A stretch of 64,000 bases of DNA. It comes from Mucilaginibacter gossypii. GTDB taxonomy: Bacteria > Bacteroidota > Bacteroidia > Sphingobacteriales > Sphingobacteriaceae. The stretch is from positions 1 to 64,000 of the forward strand of contig NZ_FNCG01000024.1 in NCBI RefSeq assembly GCF_900100945.1, given 5' to 3'. This document shows, in pieces, positions 8,878-17,943 of this stretch (positions within the stretch are counted from its first letter, which is position 1; the number at the start of each line of letters is the position of its first letter). A program made the translations under genes and the position numbers. The notes beneath the pieces are model-generated. The model searched no databases. It saw nothing but the letters and a program-made list of their open reading frames with translations, and was not told the DNA's origin.

Positions 8878-10224
8878 ATGAAACACATCTTCTTATTCCT
8901 CCTCCTTATCCTTACCCTCCCGGCCTCCGCTCAAACCATCGTAAAGCAGGACACGGGCATTAAGCAAATGGTTGATGAGGTATCAGCCAAAAACATTGAG
9001 GCTACCATCCGCAAACTGGTTAGCTTTAAAAGCAGGCACACGCTGAGCGATACCACCAGCAAAACCACCGGCAGCGGTGCAGCACGCAACTGGATCAAGG
9101 CCGAAATGGAAAAATATGCGACTGAGTCAAACGGGAAGATGACCGTGCAGTTTGATACGTTCACACAGCCTAAAGGTACACGTATCGATAAACCCATCAA
9201 ACTCAAAAATGTACTGGCTATATTAAAAGGTACCGATCCGAATGATACCCGGGTGTATCTGGTATCGGGACATTATGATTCACGCATCAATGATGTGATG
9301 GACGCCAACGGGGTTGAACCCGGTGCCAATGATGATGCTTCAGGCACTGCACTTTCGATGGAACTGGCCAGGGTGATGGCTAAAAGATCGTTCCCTGCCA
9401 CTATTATTTTCATGACAGTGGTTGGTGAAGAGCAGGGTTTGTATGGATCTGCCAACGTAGCCAAACGGGCCAAAGCCGAAAACTGGAATGTGGATGCCAT
9501 GCTGAATAATGATATCGTTGGCAATACTTACGGCATAGAAACCGACCTGAAAGATAACCGTAGCGTACGTGTTTTTAGCGATGGTGTACCTACCGCAGCT
9601 ACCGATAAACAAGTGGCAGCTTTGAAATCATTAGGAGGGGAAAATGATAGTCCGTCGAGGCAGTTGGCAAGGTATACCAAAGAAATTGGAGAGCGTTATG
9701 TTGATCAATTAGACGTAAAGCTTATTTACCGGCGAGATCGCTATTTGCGCGGCGGCGATCACCTGCCATTTTTAGAACAGGGCTTTACGGCTGTAAGGTT
9801 TACCGAAATGAACGAGAATTTTAACCGTCAGCATCAGAATATCTGCGCCGAAAACGGTGTTGAGTACGGCGACCTGCCTGACTTTGTTGATTTTAATTAT
9901 GTGCAAAAAGTAGCCCGCATGAACCTTGCAGTATTGGCTAATCTCGCTTCAGCCCCGGCCGGGCCTCAGAATGTAGGCGTGATCACCAGCGACTTAACCA
10001 ATAAAACTAAACTGAAATGGGAAGTACCTTCCACGGGTAAAAAGCCCGCCGGCTATTATGTACTGATGCGCGAAACCATCAGCCCCTATTGGGAAAAGAA
10101 ATTCTATGTAACCGATACTATAGCTACGTTGAATTACTCAAAGGATAATTATTTCTTCGCGGTACAGTCTGTTGATGCTGAAGGGCACGAAAGTTTACCG
10201 GTGTTTCCGAAGCCTGTTAGATAG
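8878..10224 (+). CDS. Secreted M28-family zinc metallopeptidase
   Basis: Predicted exported aminopeptidase-type M28 enzyme of about 448 residues. I place the start at 8878 (MKHIFLFLLLILTLPASAQ), because this gives a clean signal peptide and the in-frame extension to 8818 translates the REP element. Zinc-site motifs are visible in family order: SGHYDSR (His, Asp), GANDDASGTA (bridging Asp), GEEQGLYGS (Glu pair), NNDIVGNTYG (Asp) and the late region RGGDHLPFLEQG (His). The C-terminal ~85 residues (NVGVITSDLTNKTKLKWEV onward) look like a fibronectin-III-type module. The substrate is unknown. Confidence 0.85.
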   Translation: MKHIFLFLLLILTLPASAQTIVKQDTGIKQMVDEVSAKNIEATIRKLVSFKSRHTLSDTTSKTTGSGAARNWIKAEMEKYATESNGKMTVQFDTFTQPKGTRIDKPIKLKNVLAILKGTDPNDTRVYLVSGHYDSRINDVMDANGVEPGANDDASGTALSMELARVMAKRSFPATIIFMTVVGEEQGLYGSANVAKRAKAENWNVDAMLNNDIVGNTYGIETDLKDNRSVRVFSDGVPTAATDKQVAALKSLGGENDSPSRQLARYTKEIGERYVDQLDVKLIYRRDRYLRGGDHLPFLEQGFTAVRFTEMNENFNRQHQNICAENGVEYGDLPDFVDFNYVQKVARMNLAVLANLASAPAGPQNVGVITSDLTNKTKLKWEVPSTGKKPAGYYVLMRETISPYWEKKFYVTDTIATLNYSKDNYFFAVQSVDAEGHESLPVFPKPVR

Positions 10225-10234
10225 TCTGATAAAC

Positions 10235-10760
10235 ATGTCAAATATTTCGTCATTCATCGATGCAATTTTCATGGGCTTAGGGCTTTTTATTCCTTTGCTT
10301 TTCCTGTTGAAATTCACAAGCCTTTTTCACAAGAAAATAGATATTAAAACGCTGATCATCTCAACAAACTTATTGCTGCCTATAGCTGCAACAATCAATC
10401 TGATATTCTTTGTTTCGGAAATATTTGCAACGTATTATTCACAAACAACTATGAACAGATTAGGGTAAATAACCGCATACTTGGCCCGTATTGGTTTGCA
10501 TTTGCTATGCAAGCTTTTATTTATTTCTTGCTTCCGCAAATGATGTGGATTAAAAAGGTGCGGACATCGATCATTGCAACTATAGTTTGGGGATTGTTTG
10601 CATACGCTTTAGCAGCTTTTATTTTTTACGCCGAACATTATTCCGATTATATCACAAGCTTCAAATCTTCAATAAATTTTTAGCTGATTTAAAATCGCTG
10701 ATGATTTTCATGCTGCTGCTTGTAACCATTTATTTTGGGGAATCTAAAAAGGGCTCGTAA
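10235..10760 (+). pseudogene. Small integral membrane protein, broken by two frameshifts
   Basis: Starting at ATG 10235 (MSNISSFIDAIFMGLGLFI) the frame closes at 10468. The coding sense continues in another frame (VNNRILGPYWFAFAMQ, FLLPQMMWIKKVRTS) to a stop at 10681, and then in a third (LADLKSLMIFMLLLVT, ending GESKKGS) to 10758-10760. Adding one G to the GGG run near 10465 and one T to the T5 run near 10679 gives one continuous ~175-residue protein with about four hydrophobic segments. I do not recognise a family. Both lesions are one-base losses in homopolymers, so sequencing error and real decay are both possible. Confidence 0.6.
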
Positions 10761-10874
10761 TCCGATCAAAACAACAGGCTCAACCTAACTAATCCGATCA
10801 TTGATATGCGACAATGTTTTTTTGACTAATAAGAGATTTATTGTCATCTTTATAGCTAAAAAAGTCCTAACCTT

Positions 10875-12353
10875 ATGGCATTTAGCTTTACCCCTTCATT
10901 TAAGAAACAAATTGATACAAACAACGCCGACCCAAAACATATCCTGGTAATTGCACTCGAAACCGCCCGGCAACTGGATTGGAGAATAATTTATACCGGA
11001 AAAAATGGGCTTATAACAATTATAGGCGGAGGCCTTTTTTCACCCATGCAGGAGTTCAGGCTTGTTATTAATCAGTCTGATATTTTGCTGATAAGTAAAA
11101 ACGCCGACGGAAAAATTACTGATTGGTCGGAAATGAACGAAGAGAATGTAAATACTTTCATCGAAAAATATGATCAGCTTAAAACATCTCTGAACAGCGA
11201 ATTTATCGAGGAAAAATTGGTCGAACTCACTCCCATATTTGAATCTGAAGAAGAAGATATCTTAAACGCCCCTCCACCAACCCCAAAAGAAAAGTTACTG
11301 GGATTCCTTAGTTTCTTTATACCACGGCCTGAATACTTCATAACACCAATAATTATAAATGTTAACATCGCGATTTTTATTATTATGGTTATTCGTGGTG
11401 TATCGACGTTCGAACCTACAGTAAGCGACCTCATTAGCTGGGGAGCAAACTTTGGGCCACTCACTTTAGATAATCAATATTGGAGACTAATAACGGCAAT
11501 TTTTCTTCATATCGGCATCATGCACTTGCTTTTAAACATGTATGCCCTGATGTATATAGGTATGCTACTTGAACCCTGGCTTGGCAAACTAAAATTTGCA
11601 GCTGCCTATTTATTGACAGGTTTATCTGCCAGCATAGTTAGTGTTACAACGCATGGGTTTATTGTTAGTGCAGGTGCATCCGGGGCTATATTTGGCATGT
11701 ATGGTGTATTTCTTTCCATGCTCACAACAAATATTATCGAAAAAAACGTACGAAAGCAACTTTTGGTCAGCATAGGCTTTTTTGTCGCTTTTAATTTATT
11801 ATATGGTACTAAAGAAGGGATTGACAACGCGGCTCACGTTGGTGGACTGGTAAGCGGATTCATTATAGGATACCTTTACTATCCAAGTCTTAGCAAACCG
11901 GATAATACAGGATTAGAAGTTCTCTCTGTAATGTCCATTGCCGTTTTAACACTACTATGCTGTACCGTTACCTACTATCAAACACCTAATCCATTTGCGA
12001 TGTACCAGAAAAAGATGAAGGATTTTGCCGTTAAGGAGTCAATGGCATTAGAGGTAATGCAAATGCCAAAAAATACGGCTAAAGATGTTTTAATGTCCGA
12101 ACTGAAGGATAGGGGTATATACTATTGGAATGAAAATATCCAGGTTATCAACTCTGCTGATTCACTCGACCTTCCCGAACCTTATAAGGTTCGCGACAAT
12201 ATGCTTAAAAAGTACTGCCAGCTACGCATCAATAGTTATAATTTATTATATAAGAGGTTACAGGACAGCACGACAGTTAGGCTTCCGTCCATAGATTCGG
12301 TTAATCGCGAAATTGCTGAGATCATTGATGACTTGAGTAAACATAACAAATAA
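10875..12353 (+). CDS. Rhomboid-family intramembrane serine protease
   Basis: A 492-residue protein. Residues 1-145 are a soluble N-terminal region, followed by a rhomboid membrane domain with about seven transmembrane segments. Family motifs are seen: HIGIMHLLLNMYAL (the HxxxN loop), the nucleophile Ser269 in GASGAIFGMYG, and His321 in AAHVGGLVSGF. It should cleave transmembrane substrates within the inner membrane. A ~115-residue soluble C-terminal tail follows the last membrane helix and is of unknown role. It converges with the ABC permease gene, with only one base between the stops. Confidence 0.9.
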   Translation: MAFSFTPSFKKQIDTNNADPKHILVIALETARQLDWRIIYTGKNGLITIIGGGLFSPMQEFRLVINQSDILLISKNADGKITDWSEMNEENVNTFIEKYDQLKTSLNSEFIEEKLVELTPIFESEEEDILNAPPPTPKEKLLGFLSFFIPRPEYFITPIIINVNIAIFIIMVIRGVSTFEPTVSDLISWGANFGPLTLDNQYWRLITAIFLHIGIMHLLLNMYALMYIGMLLEPWLGKLKFAAAYLLTGLSASIVSVTTHGFIVSAGASGAIFGMYGVFLSMLTTNIIEKNVRKQLLVSIGFFVAFNLLYGTKEGIDNAAHVGGLVSGFIIGYLYYPSLSKPDNTGLEVLSVMSIAVLTLLCCTVTYYQTPNPFAMYQKKMKDFAVKESMALEVMQMPKNTAKDVLMSELKDRGIYYWNENIQVINSADSLDLPEPYKVRDNMLKKYCQLRINSYNLLYKRLQDSTTVRLPSIDSVNREIAEIIDDLSKHNK

Positions 12354-12354
12354 T

Positions 12355-13155
12355 CTACTTCACGCTCTTACGCTGCACAATAAAATATCCTGCCACAAAT
12401 ACAACAACTGCTATAGCCATACTTACAAATACATCTTTAGTAAAAACATCTATTTGTAACCGGTTGGATGGATCGCCATGATTGTTTTTCAGCATGCTAC
12501 TGATAGCTGCCATTGGGTGTGCATATGGAAACAGGTAGCTATACTCCCAGCCTTTTGAAGCCGCCACAACGCCGGCTATAGTACATATAAAACCAATCCC
12601 CATCGGCTTTAAAAAATCTGCCCAAAATAAACTGAGTAAAAACTGAATGGAAAGGATACCTAATGATGATAAAAACAGTTTGAAATAGATCTGTGCCAGT
12701 TCTTTCTCCATGTGGAAATCGTCGAACCGTAACTCTGGTTTTACTATGCTTAACAAATTGCCGAAACCAATGGTAAACAGCACAAACAACGCAAGGCAAA
12801 CAAATACAAGGAAAACCGCATAAAAAAATTTAGCCGCATAAACCGACCAGCGGGGGATTGGCAGATTAAACAAGGTTTTCCAGGTATCGGCCCGGTGTTC
12901 GATACTGTTTACGGAGTATGCTATAAATATGATATACATTGGCAGCACCAATGAGCCCATGATACCCAAAATAGCACCAGCAAACTGTAGCCAAAGCATC
13001 ATCGGCGGCATTGACACCAACTTTTCACTTTTGGTATAAAACCCTACGAACAACAAAACACCTATAAATAAAGGAAGCATTACCGAAGCCCAAAAGCCAA
13101 GTGTTTTACGGCTTTTGTAAAACTCCGAACGGAATGACAGTATAAATCCTTTCAT
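12355..13155 (-). CDS. ABC-2 type transporter permease
   Basis: A 266-residue integral membrane protein with about six hydrophobic helices, beginning MKGFILSFRSEFYKSRKT, the usual start of ABC-2 permeases of bacitracin/lantibiotic-type exporters. It lies 3 bases downstream of the ATPase gene on the same strand, so the two make one exporter. The substrate cannot be told from sequence. Confidence 0.85.
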   Translation of the reverse strand: MKGFILSFRSEFYKSRKTLGFWASVMLPLFIGVLLFVGFYTKSEKLVSMPPMMLWLQFAGAILGIMGSLVLPMYIIFIAYSVNSIEHRADTWKTLFNLPIPRWSVYAAKFFYAVFLVFVCLALFVLFTIGFGNLLSIVKPELRFDDFHMEKELAQIYFKLFLSSLGILSIQFLLSLFWADFLKPMGIGFICTIAGVVAASKGWEYSYLFPYAHPMAAISSMLKNNHGDPSNRLQIDVFTKDVFVSMAIAVVVFVAGYFIVQRKSVK

Positions 13156-13158
13156 GGC

Positions 13159-14058
13159 TTAGGCTCTTTGGGTGATATCTAAAAATAGTTTTTCCAGGTC
13201 TTTTTGCTGTTTACTGATGCTGTAAACCATTTGCCCGTTTTTATTAAGCAGGGCGTTGATCTCGCCCATTTGTTGTTTGGAGATGTAGGGTACCAGTAAA
13301 TGCTCGTCGGTTACTTCGGTAACGTTAATATGGTGGCGGGTTAACAGGTTGGCGGCGTCAACGGTATTTTCGGCATCAACGCGCACCAGTGGTTTGCTGA
13401 TGGCCTGCAGGTCGGCAATACTGCCCTGAAAAAGCATTACGCCATTATTTATAATCCCCACATGCGTGGCCATCCGTTCAATCTCGCCAAGCAAATGGCT
13501 TGATATAAAAACAGTTTTACCATGTTTGGACACAAGCTTTTTCAACAGCTCGCGGATCTCGATGATACCGTTTGGGTCGAGGCCGTTGGTAGGCTCATCT
13601 AAAATCAACAATTTAGGATCGGCCAGCAGGGCCAGCGCAATACCCAGGCGCTGCTTCATCCCTAATGAATATTGCCCCGCTTTTTTATTGGCGGCGGCAG
13701 TTAGCTGTACCAGGTCGAGCATATCTTCTACGCGCTGAGCAGGCGCCTGCAATAATAAGGCCCTGTTCAATAAATTTTCCCTCCCGGTTAAGTGCTGGTA
13801 TAAAGCAGGCTGCTCAATAAGCGAACCTATTTGCGAAAGTATGCTGATGCGGCTTGTTTTGATATCCTGCTCAAAAATGTGAATGTTACCTGCATCGGGT
13901 TTTAGCAGGTTAAGCAGGAGTTTGATAGTAGTGGTTTTCCCGGCACCGTTGGGACCGAGAAAACCATATATACTTCCTTCTGGAACTTGCAGCGCGAGTG
14001 ATTTAACTACCTGCTGCTTACCAAAGGTGAAGGAAAGGCCTTCGGTAGTAATTACCAT
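13159..14058 (-). CDS. ABC transporter ATP-binding protein (BcrA/CcmA-like)
   Basis: A 299-residue nucleotide-binding subunit. It shows Walker A GPNGAGKTT, signature YSLGMKQRLGIALAL, Walker B LLILDEPTNGLDP and the switch His in ISSHLLGE, followed by a ~90-residue C-terminal domain common in drug/antibiotic exporters. Its start overlaps the end of the upstream small gene by seven bases and its stop lies 3 bases before the permease, so the three are probably co-translated. Confidence 0.9.
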   Translation of the reverse strand: MVITTEGLSFTFGKQQVVKSLALQVPEGSIYGFLGPNGAGKTTTIKLLLNLLKPDAGNIHIFEQDIKTSRISILSQIGSLIEQPALYQHLTGRENLLNRALLLQAPAQRVEDMLDLVQLTAAANKKAGQYSLGMKQRLGIALALLADPKLLILDEPTNGLDPNGIIEIRELLKKLVSKHGKTVFISSHLLGEIERMATHVGIINNGVMLFQGSIADLQAISKPLVRVDAENTVDAANLLTRHHINVTEVTDEHLLVPYISKQQMGEINALLNKNGQMVYSISKQQKDLEKLFLDITQRA

Positions 14059-14264
14059 ATGTTATTGTTTTTTGCTATTGAGCAAACAGTTTTAACCATT
14101 ACAAAACCTTTGTGAAACAATGAGGTAGCATGTACTGCTGTGCGGCCAATTATTGCTGTTTCCTTTTTTTGCTCGAACTGGTAACTTACACCCAAAATAA
14201 GGGCAAACATTACCGGGATCAATAACATGATAAAAGGATTTGAATTTTTGATAAGCGTTTTCAT
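14052..14264 (-). CDS. Small single-span membrane protein, first gene of the ABC operon
   Basis: A 70-residue product with one N-terminal transmembrane helix (FIMLLIPVMFALILGVSY) and a C-terminal amphipathic stretch ending KTVCSIAKNNNIW. It overlaps the ATPase start by seven bases and is preceded by a ~240-base divergent intergenic region, which supports it as the first gene of the operon. I do not recognise a family; a regulatory or accessory role for the exporter is a guess. A competing frame on the same strand (14092-14289) has no membrane helix and looks spurious. Confidence 0.55.
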   Translation of the reverse strand: MKTLIKNSNPFIMLLIPVMFALILGVSYQFEQKKETAIIGRTAVHATSLFHKGFVMVKTVCSIAKNNNIW

Positions 14265-14505
14265 TGTGAGTGTTGATTTTATACAACAAAGGAATATTAA
14301 AAAAATAACCTGCTAAAATGATTTAGACCAACACACTTTGTTTATAGATGAACGCTTTTCTGCACCTTTTAACCAGTTCATCGATAATAAAAGCCAGTTC
14401 ATCGAAAAAATGAGCGGCTATATATAAATAACAGGCCGATATCATTATCAAAATATTAAATTAGATGCCACACCCGTAAACATAAAAGGGATTTAAAAAC
14501 AGCGA

Positions 14506-15561
14506 ATGGAGGCTTCATTACCATTACCGAAATCCAGAACCGGAATAAAAACCGCCTGGATAATTTTTTGGCACCTGTTTTTTTGGACGGGCATTATATC
14601 CTTTTTTGTTTTTTTGGCAAGGCTAAACGACGCGCAGCTCAGTACCAAAGAGCTACTGGTGATCTTTTTGCTTTATCCTACTATTAATATCAGCTTATTT
14701 TATCTTAACTACCTGGTTTTTATACCTAATTTCCTTAATAAAAAACGGTATTGGCAATATGCCACAGCTGTACTGGTAAGCATAATAATATATGGCATAG
14801 GTAAATATGGAGTAGGGTTAATATTTAAGGATATTGTGTTAGTACATCAAAAAGGGCATGTAACCAGTTTTGCCACCTATTTTTACAGCAGTATTTTTAC
14901 CAGTCTGATATTTGTTTTCCTGAGCACAGCGCTAAAGTTCAGTACAGACTGGTTCCTGAACGAACGCATTCAGCGCGACCTTGAAAATCAGCGCCTTATT
15001 GCCGAGCTGGCTTTTCTAAAATCGCAGATCAACCCGCATTTTTTATTCAACTCCTTAAACAGTATTTATTCACTGGCCTATCAGCGTTCGGAAACTACGC
15101 CCGAAGCTATCTTAAAGCTGTCGGAAATTATGCGTTACATGCTCTATGAATGTAACGAAAACAAAGTTGACCTGAGTAAAGAACTCCAGTACCTGCAAAA
15201 CTACATCGATCTGCAAAAGATCCGCTTTGGCAGCAAGGCATTTATTGATTTTAAGGTAGATGGCAATATCACCGATCAAAAAATAGAACCTCTGTTACTG
15301 ATCGCTTTTATCGAAAACGCTTTTAAGCATGGCGTTGCAAATGATATCAACTCCCCTATAAAGCTACTTATTAACGTAGCGGATGGTAAACTGCATTTTT
15401 ACATCCAAAACAAAAAACATAACAATAACCGTGATGCTGTAGGTGGAATTGGTTTGATAAACGTGCAGCGCCGGCTCAACCTGCTTTACCCCAACAGGTA
15501 CTCTTTAAAAATAAGGGATGAAGAATATACCTACACCTGCGAATTATCAATAGATTTATAG
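14506..15561 (+). CDS. LytS/YehU-type sensor histidine kinase
   Basis: A 351-residue kinase. About four transmembrane helices (residues 20-145) are followed by a short coiled linker and the His_kinase domain. The phospho-acceptor is His178 in QINPHFLFNSLNSI. The ATP-binding part has FIENAFKHGV (N box) and GGIGLINVQRRL (G box). It should phosphorylate the LytTR regulator at 16969, although a DUF1080 gene is placed between them. No extracellular sensor domain is visible, so the signal is unknown. Confidence 0.9.
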   Translation: MEASLPLPKSRTGIKTAWIIFWHLFFWTGIISFFVFLARLNDAQLSTKELLVIFLLYPTINISLFYLNYLVFIPNFLNKKRYWQYATAVLVSIIIYGIGKYGVGLIFKDIVLVHQKGHVTSFATYFYSSIFTSLIFVFLSTALKFSTDWFLNERIQRDLENQRLIAELAFLKSQINPHFLFNSLNSIYSLAYQRSETTPEAILKLSEIMRYMLYECNENKVDLSKELQYLQNYIDLQKIRFGSKAFIDFKVDGNITDQKIEPLLLIAFIENAFKHGVANDINSPIKLLINVADGKLHFYIQNKKHNNNRDAVGGIGLINVQRRLNLLYPNRYSLKIRDEEYTYTCELSIDL

Positions 15562-15579
15562 TTATAACCTATTATAACC

Positions 15580-16914
15580 ATGACCTGTTTGAAAAAATTG
15601 CTCCTAGCCCTGTTTCTTGCAGCATCGGCCATTACCGCATGTGCACAAACCGACCCTAAGGCAACCGAAGTTTGGGACCCTGAGCCTGAAGTAGTTTTAC
15701 CGGGCGCCGGTAACAAGCCGCCATCCGATGCTATCATTTTGTTTGATGGCAAAAATTTGGACAAATGGACAGATCAGAAAGGCAACAAACCGGGCTGGAT
15801 AGTAAAAGATGGTATTGTAACCGTTAAGCCGGGCAGCGGCTCTATCATCACCAAACAAAACTTTGCCGATTGCCAGCTGCATATCGAGTGGCGCACCCCT
15901 GCCATTGTTAAAGGCAACGGCCAGGAACGTGGCAACAGCGGCGTAATTATGCAAAGCCGCTACGAACTGCAGATCCTCGACAGTTATAAAAACCGTACCT
16001 ACTCAAACGGGCAGGCCGGTTCTGTTTATAAACAATACCTGCCGCTGGTAAATGCCTCGCTTAAACCGGGCCAGTGGCAAAAGTATGATATCATTTATAC
16101 TGCCCCGCGCTTCAATATCGACAGCTCGGTTAAATCACCGGCTTACATTACCGTATTACACAATGGCATACTGATACAAAACCATGTAGCTATAAAAGGA
16201 ACAGTGGCGCATGTTGGTCAGCCCAAATATCAAAAACACGCCTTCGCCTTACCCCTGTTGCTGCAGGAGCATGAGTTTCCGGTATCGTTCCGCAATATCT
16301 GGATCAGGGAGATTGGGGTTCAAAAATTGTTAAACGGCAAGGATAAAAAGGATTGGTATACCTACCTGGATACTTTAGGCAAGGATAATGATGTACATAA
16401 CAACTTTGCCATTGAAAATGGTATGGTGCATGTAATGGGCAAGTATTTCGGTTATATGGCCACCAAAAAATCGTACGATAATTATTACCTGAAAGTAGTA
16501 TTTAAATGGGGGAGCAAACAATATCACCCGCGCGAAAAGGGCGTACGCGATGCAGGTGTTTTATATCATTTTGGGGAGGGTGATAAAGATATTGTATGGC
16601 CAAGATCGATAGAATGCCAGATTCAGGAGGGTGATTGCGGCGATATTTGGTGCGTACAACATACTAATGTGGTTACGCCCAATAAATCGGCCATTGAGTG
16701 GGACCAGCAGCGTGTTTACCGCACCGCCAATTTTGAAAATCCGCGCGGCGAATGGAACATCATCGAAATCATTTGCAATGGCAACCAGATTGAACATTAT
16801 GTTAACGGACATTTGGTAAACTGGGGAATAGCCTCATTATCGCACGGTCGCATCCTTTTGCAATCTGAAGGGGCCGAAATCTGGTATAAATCTGTTGAAT
16901 TGACGCCGTTATAA
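15580..16914 (+). CDS. Exported double-DUF1080 protein (3-keto-disaccharide hydrolase/lyase-like)
   Basis: A 444-residue protein with two tandem DUF1080 jelly-roll domains, residues ~48-245 (IILFDGKNLDKWTDQKG, NSGVIMQSRYELQILDSY) and ~250-444 (LLNGKDKKDWYTYLD, SIECQIQEGDCGDIW). The domain is known from 3-keto-glycoside hydrolases and lyases. The N-terminus is an export signal; ITAC at residues 18-21 could be a lipobox, so it may be a lipoprotein. It starts 18 bases after the kinase stop and ends 54 bases before the response regulator start, so it appears to be co-transcribed inside the two-component operon. That position is unusual for a catabolic enzyme. Confidence 0.8.
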   Translation: MTCLKKLLLALFLAASAITACAQTDPKATEVWDPEPEVVLPGAGNKPPSDAIILFDGKNLDKWTDQKGNKPGWIVKDGIVTVKPGSGSIITKQNFADCQLHIEWRTPAIVKGNGQERGNSGVIMQSRYELQILDSYKNRTYSNGQAGSVYKQYLPLVNASLKPGQWQKYDIIYTAPRFNIDSSVKSPAYITVLHNGILIQNHVAIKGTVAHVGQPKYQKHAFALPLLLQEHEFPVSFRNIWIREIGVQKLLNGKDKKDWYTYLDTLGKDNDVHNNFAIENGMVHVMGKYFGYMATKKSYDNYYLKVVFKWGSKQYHPREKGVRDAGVLYHFGEGDKDIVWPRSIECQIQEGDCGDIWCVQHTNVVTPNKSAIEWDQQRVYRTANFENPRGEWNIIEIICNGNQIEHYVNGHLVNWGIASLSHGRILLQSEGAEIWYKSVELTPL

Positions 16915-16968
16915 CAAAACAGCATATTAAAAAATTTAGAATAACCATTATTACATTATTTTTACGCT

Positions 16969-17703
16969 ATGATCAGATGTTTGGTAGTTGACGATGAGCC
17001 TTTGGCGCTGCATATTTTGGAAGACTATATTTCCAAGATGCCTTTTTTGCAATTGGTTAAAGCCACAACTAACCCCATCGAGGCGCTTACCATGGTACAG
17101 GCCGCCGAAGCCGATCTTGTATTTTTAGATGTTCAGATGCCCGAGCTTACCGGCATCCAGTTTTTGAAAATTGCTAACGGTAAAGCCAAGGTTATTTTAA
17201 CTACAGCCTACCCGCAGTACGCGCTTGAAGGTTACGAACTTGATGTGGTTGATTACCTGTTAAAGCCAATCGCATTTGATCGCTTTTTTAAATCGGTACA
17301 AAAAGCACAAAGCATTATCCAGCCTGTTGCAGCCAAACCACAGGTAGTGATGCAGGCCGAACCCGTGCAGCAGGATGATTTTTCAACCGATTTTATCTTT
17401 GTAAAAACCGAACATAAGATTCAAAAGGTATACCTGCATGATATTATGTTTATTGAGGGTTTAAAGGATTATATAAGCATTTTTACCTCTGCCGAGCGGA
17501 TTATTACCCTGCAGGGCATGAAAAAAATGGAAGATGCCTTGCCCGAAAAACATTTTGTACGTGTACATAAATCATACATTGTAGCTCTCAATAAAATAGA
17601 CAGTATTGAACGGAGCCGCATCCAGATCGGCGACAAGATCATCCCTGTAGGCGACACCTATCGCGATGAGTTTTTCAGGATGATTGAGAATAAAAATATT
17701 TAG
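16969..17703 (+). CDS. LytTR-family response regulator
   Basis: A 244-residue regulator. The receiver domain spans residues 1-118, with acidic pocket VVDDEP, phosphorylation site Asp54 in VFLDVQMPELTG, and Lys in VDYLLKPIAFDRF. After a linker, a LytTR DNA-binding domain covers ~146-240 (DFIFVKTEHKIQKVYLHDI, FVRVHKSYIVALNKI). It is the cognate partner of the LytS-type kinase at 14506. Confidence 0.92.
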   Translation: MIRCLVVDDEPLALHILEDYISKMPFLQLVKATTNPIEALTMVQAAEADLVFLDVQMPELTGIQFLKIANGKAKVILTTAYPQYALEGYELDVVDYLLKPIAFDRFFKSVQKAQSIIQPVAAKPQVVMQAEPVQQDDFSTDFIFVKTEHKIQKVYLHDIMFIEGLKDYISIFTSAERIITLQGMKKMEDALPEKHFVRVHKSYIVALNKIDSIERSRIQIGDKIIPVGDTYRDEFFRMIENKNI

Positions 17704-17943
17704 GGGTATGTTTTATTTATTCGGAAAGTACCTTCTCCCCACATTTGCTCGTGGTCGGTATTTCCATCGCACCACTTCCCTAATTAACACGGTACTGTGA
17801 TAATACCAGGCATGGGCTTAATGATATAGTTTTATTAACAATCACCTTTCCTCTCAATCCTTACAACTTACCTATTTAAAAAATATATTTCATAAAAGTG
17901 TATTTTTTGTATTTTACGCGGTCATTCATCCTATCAAAAAACT

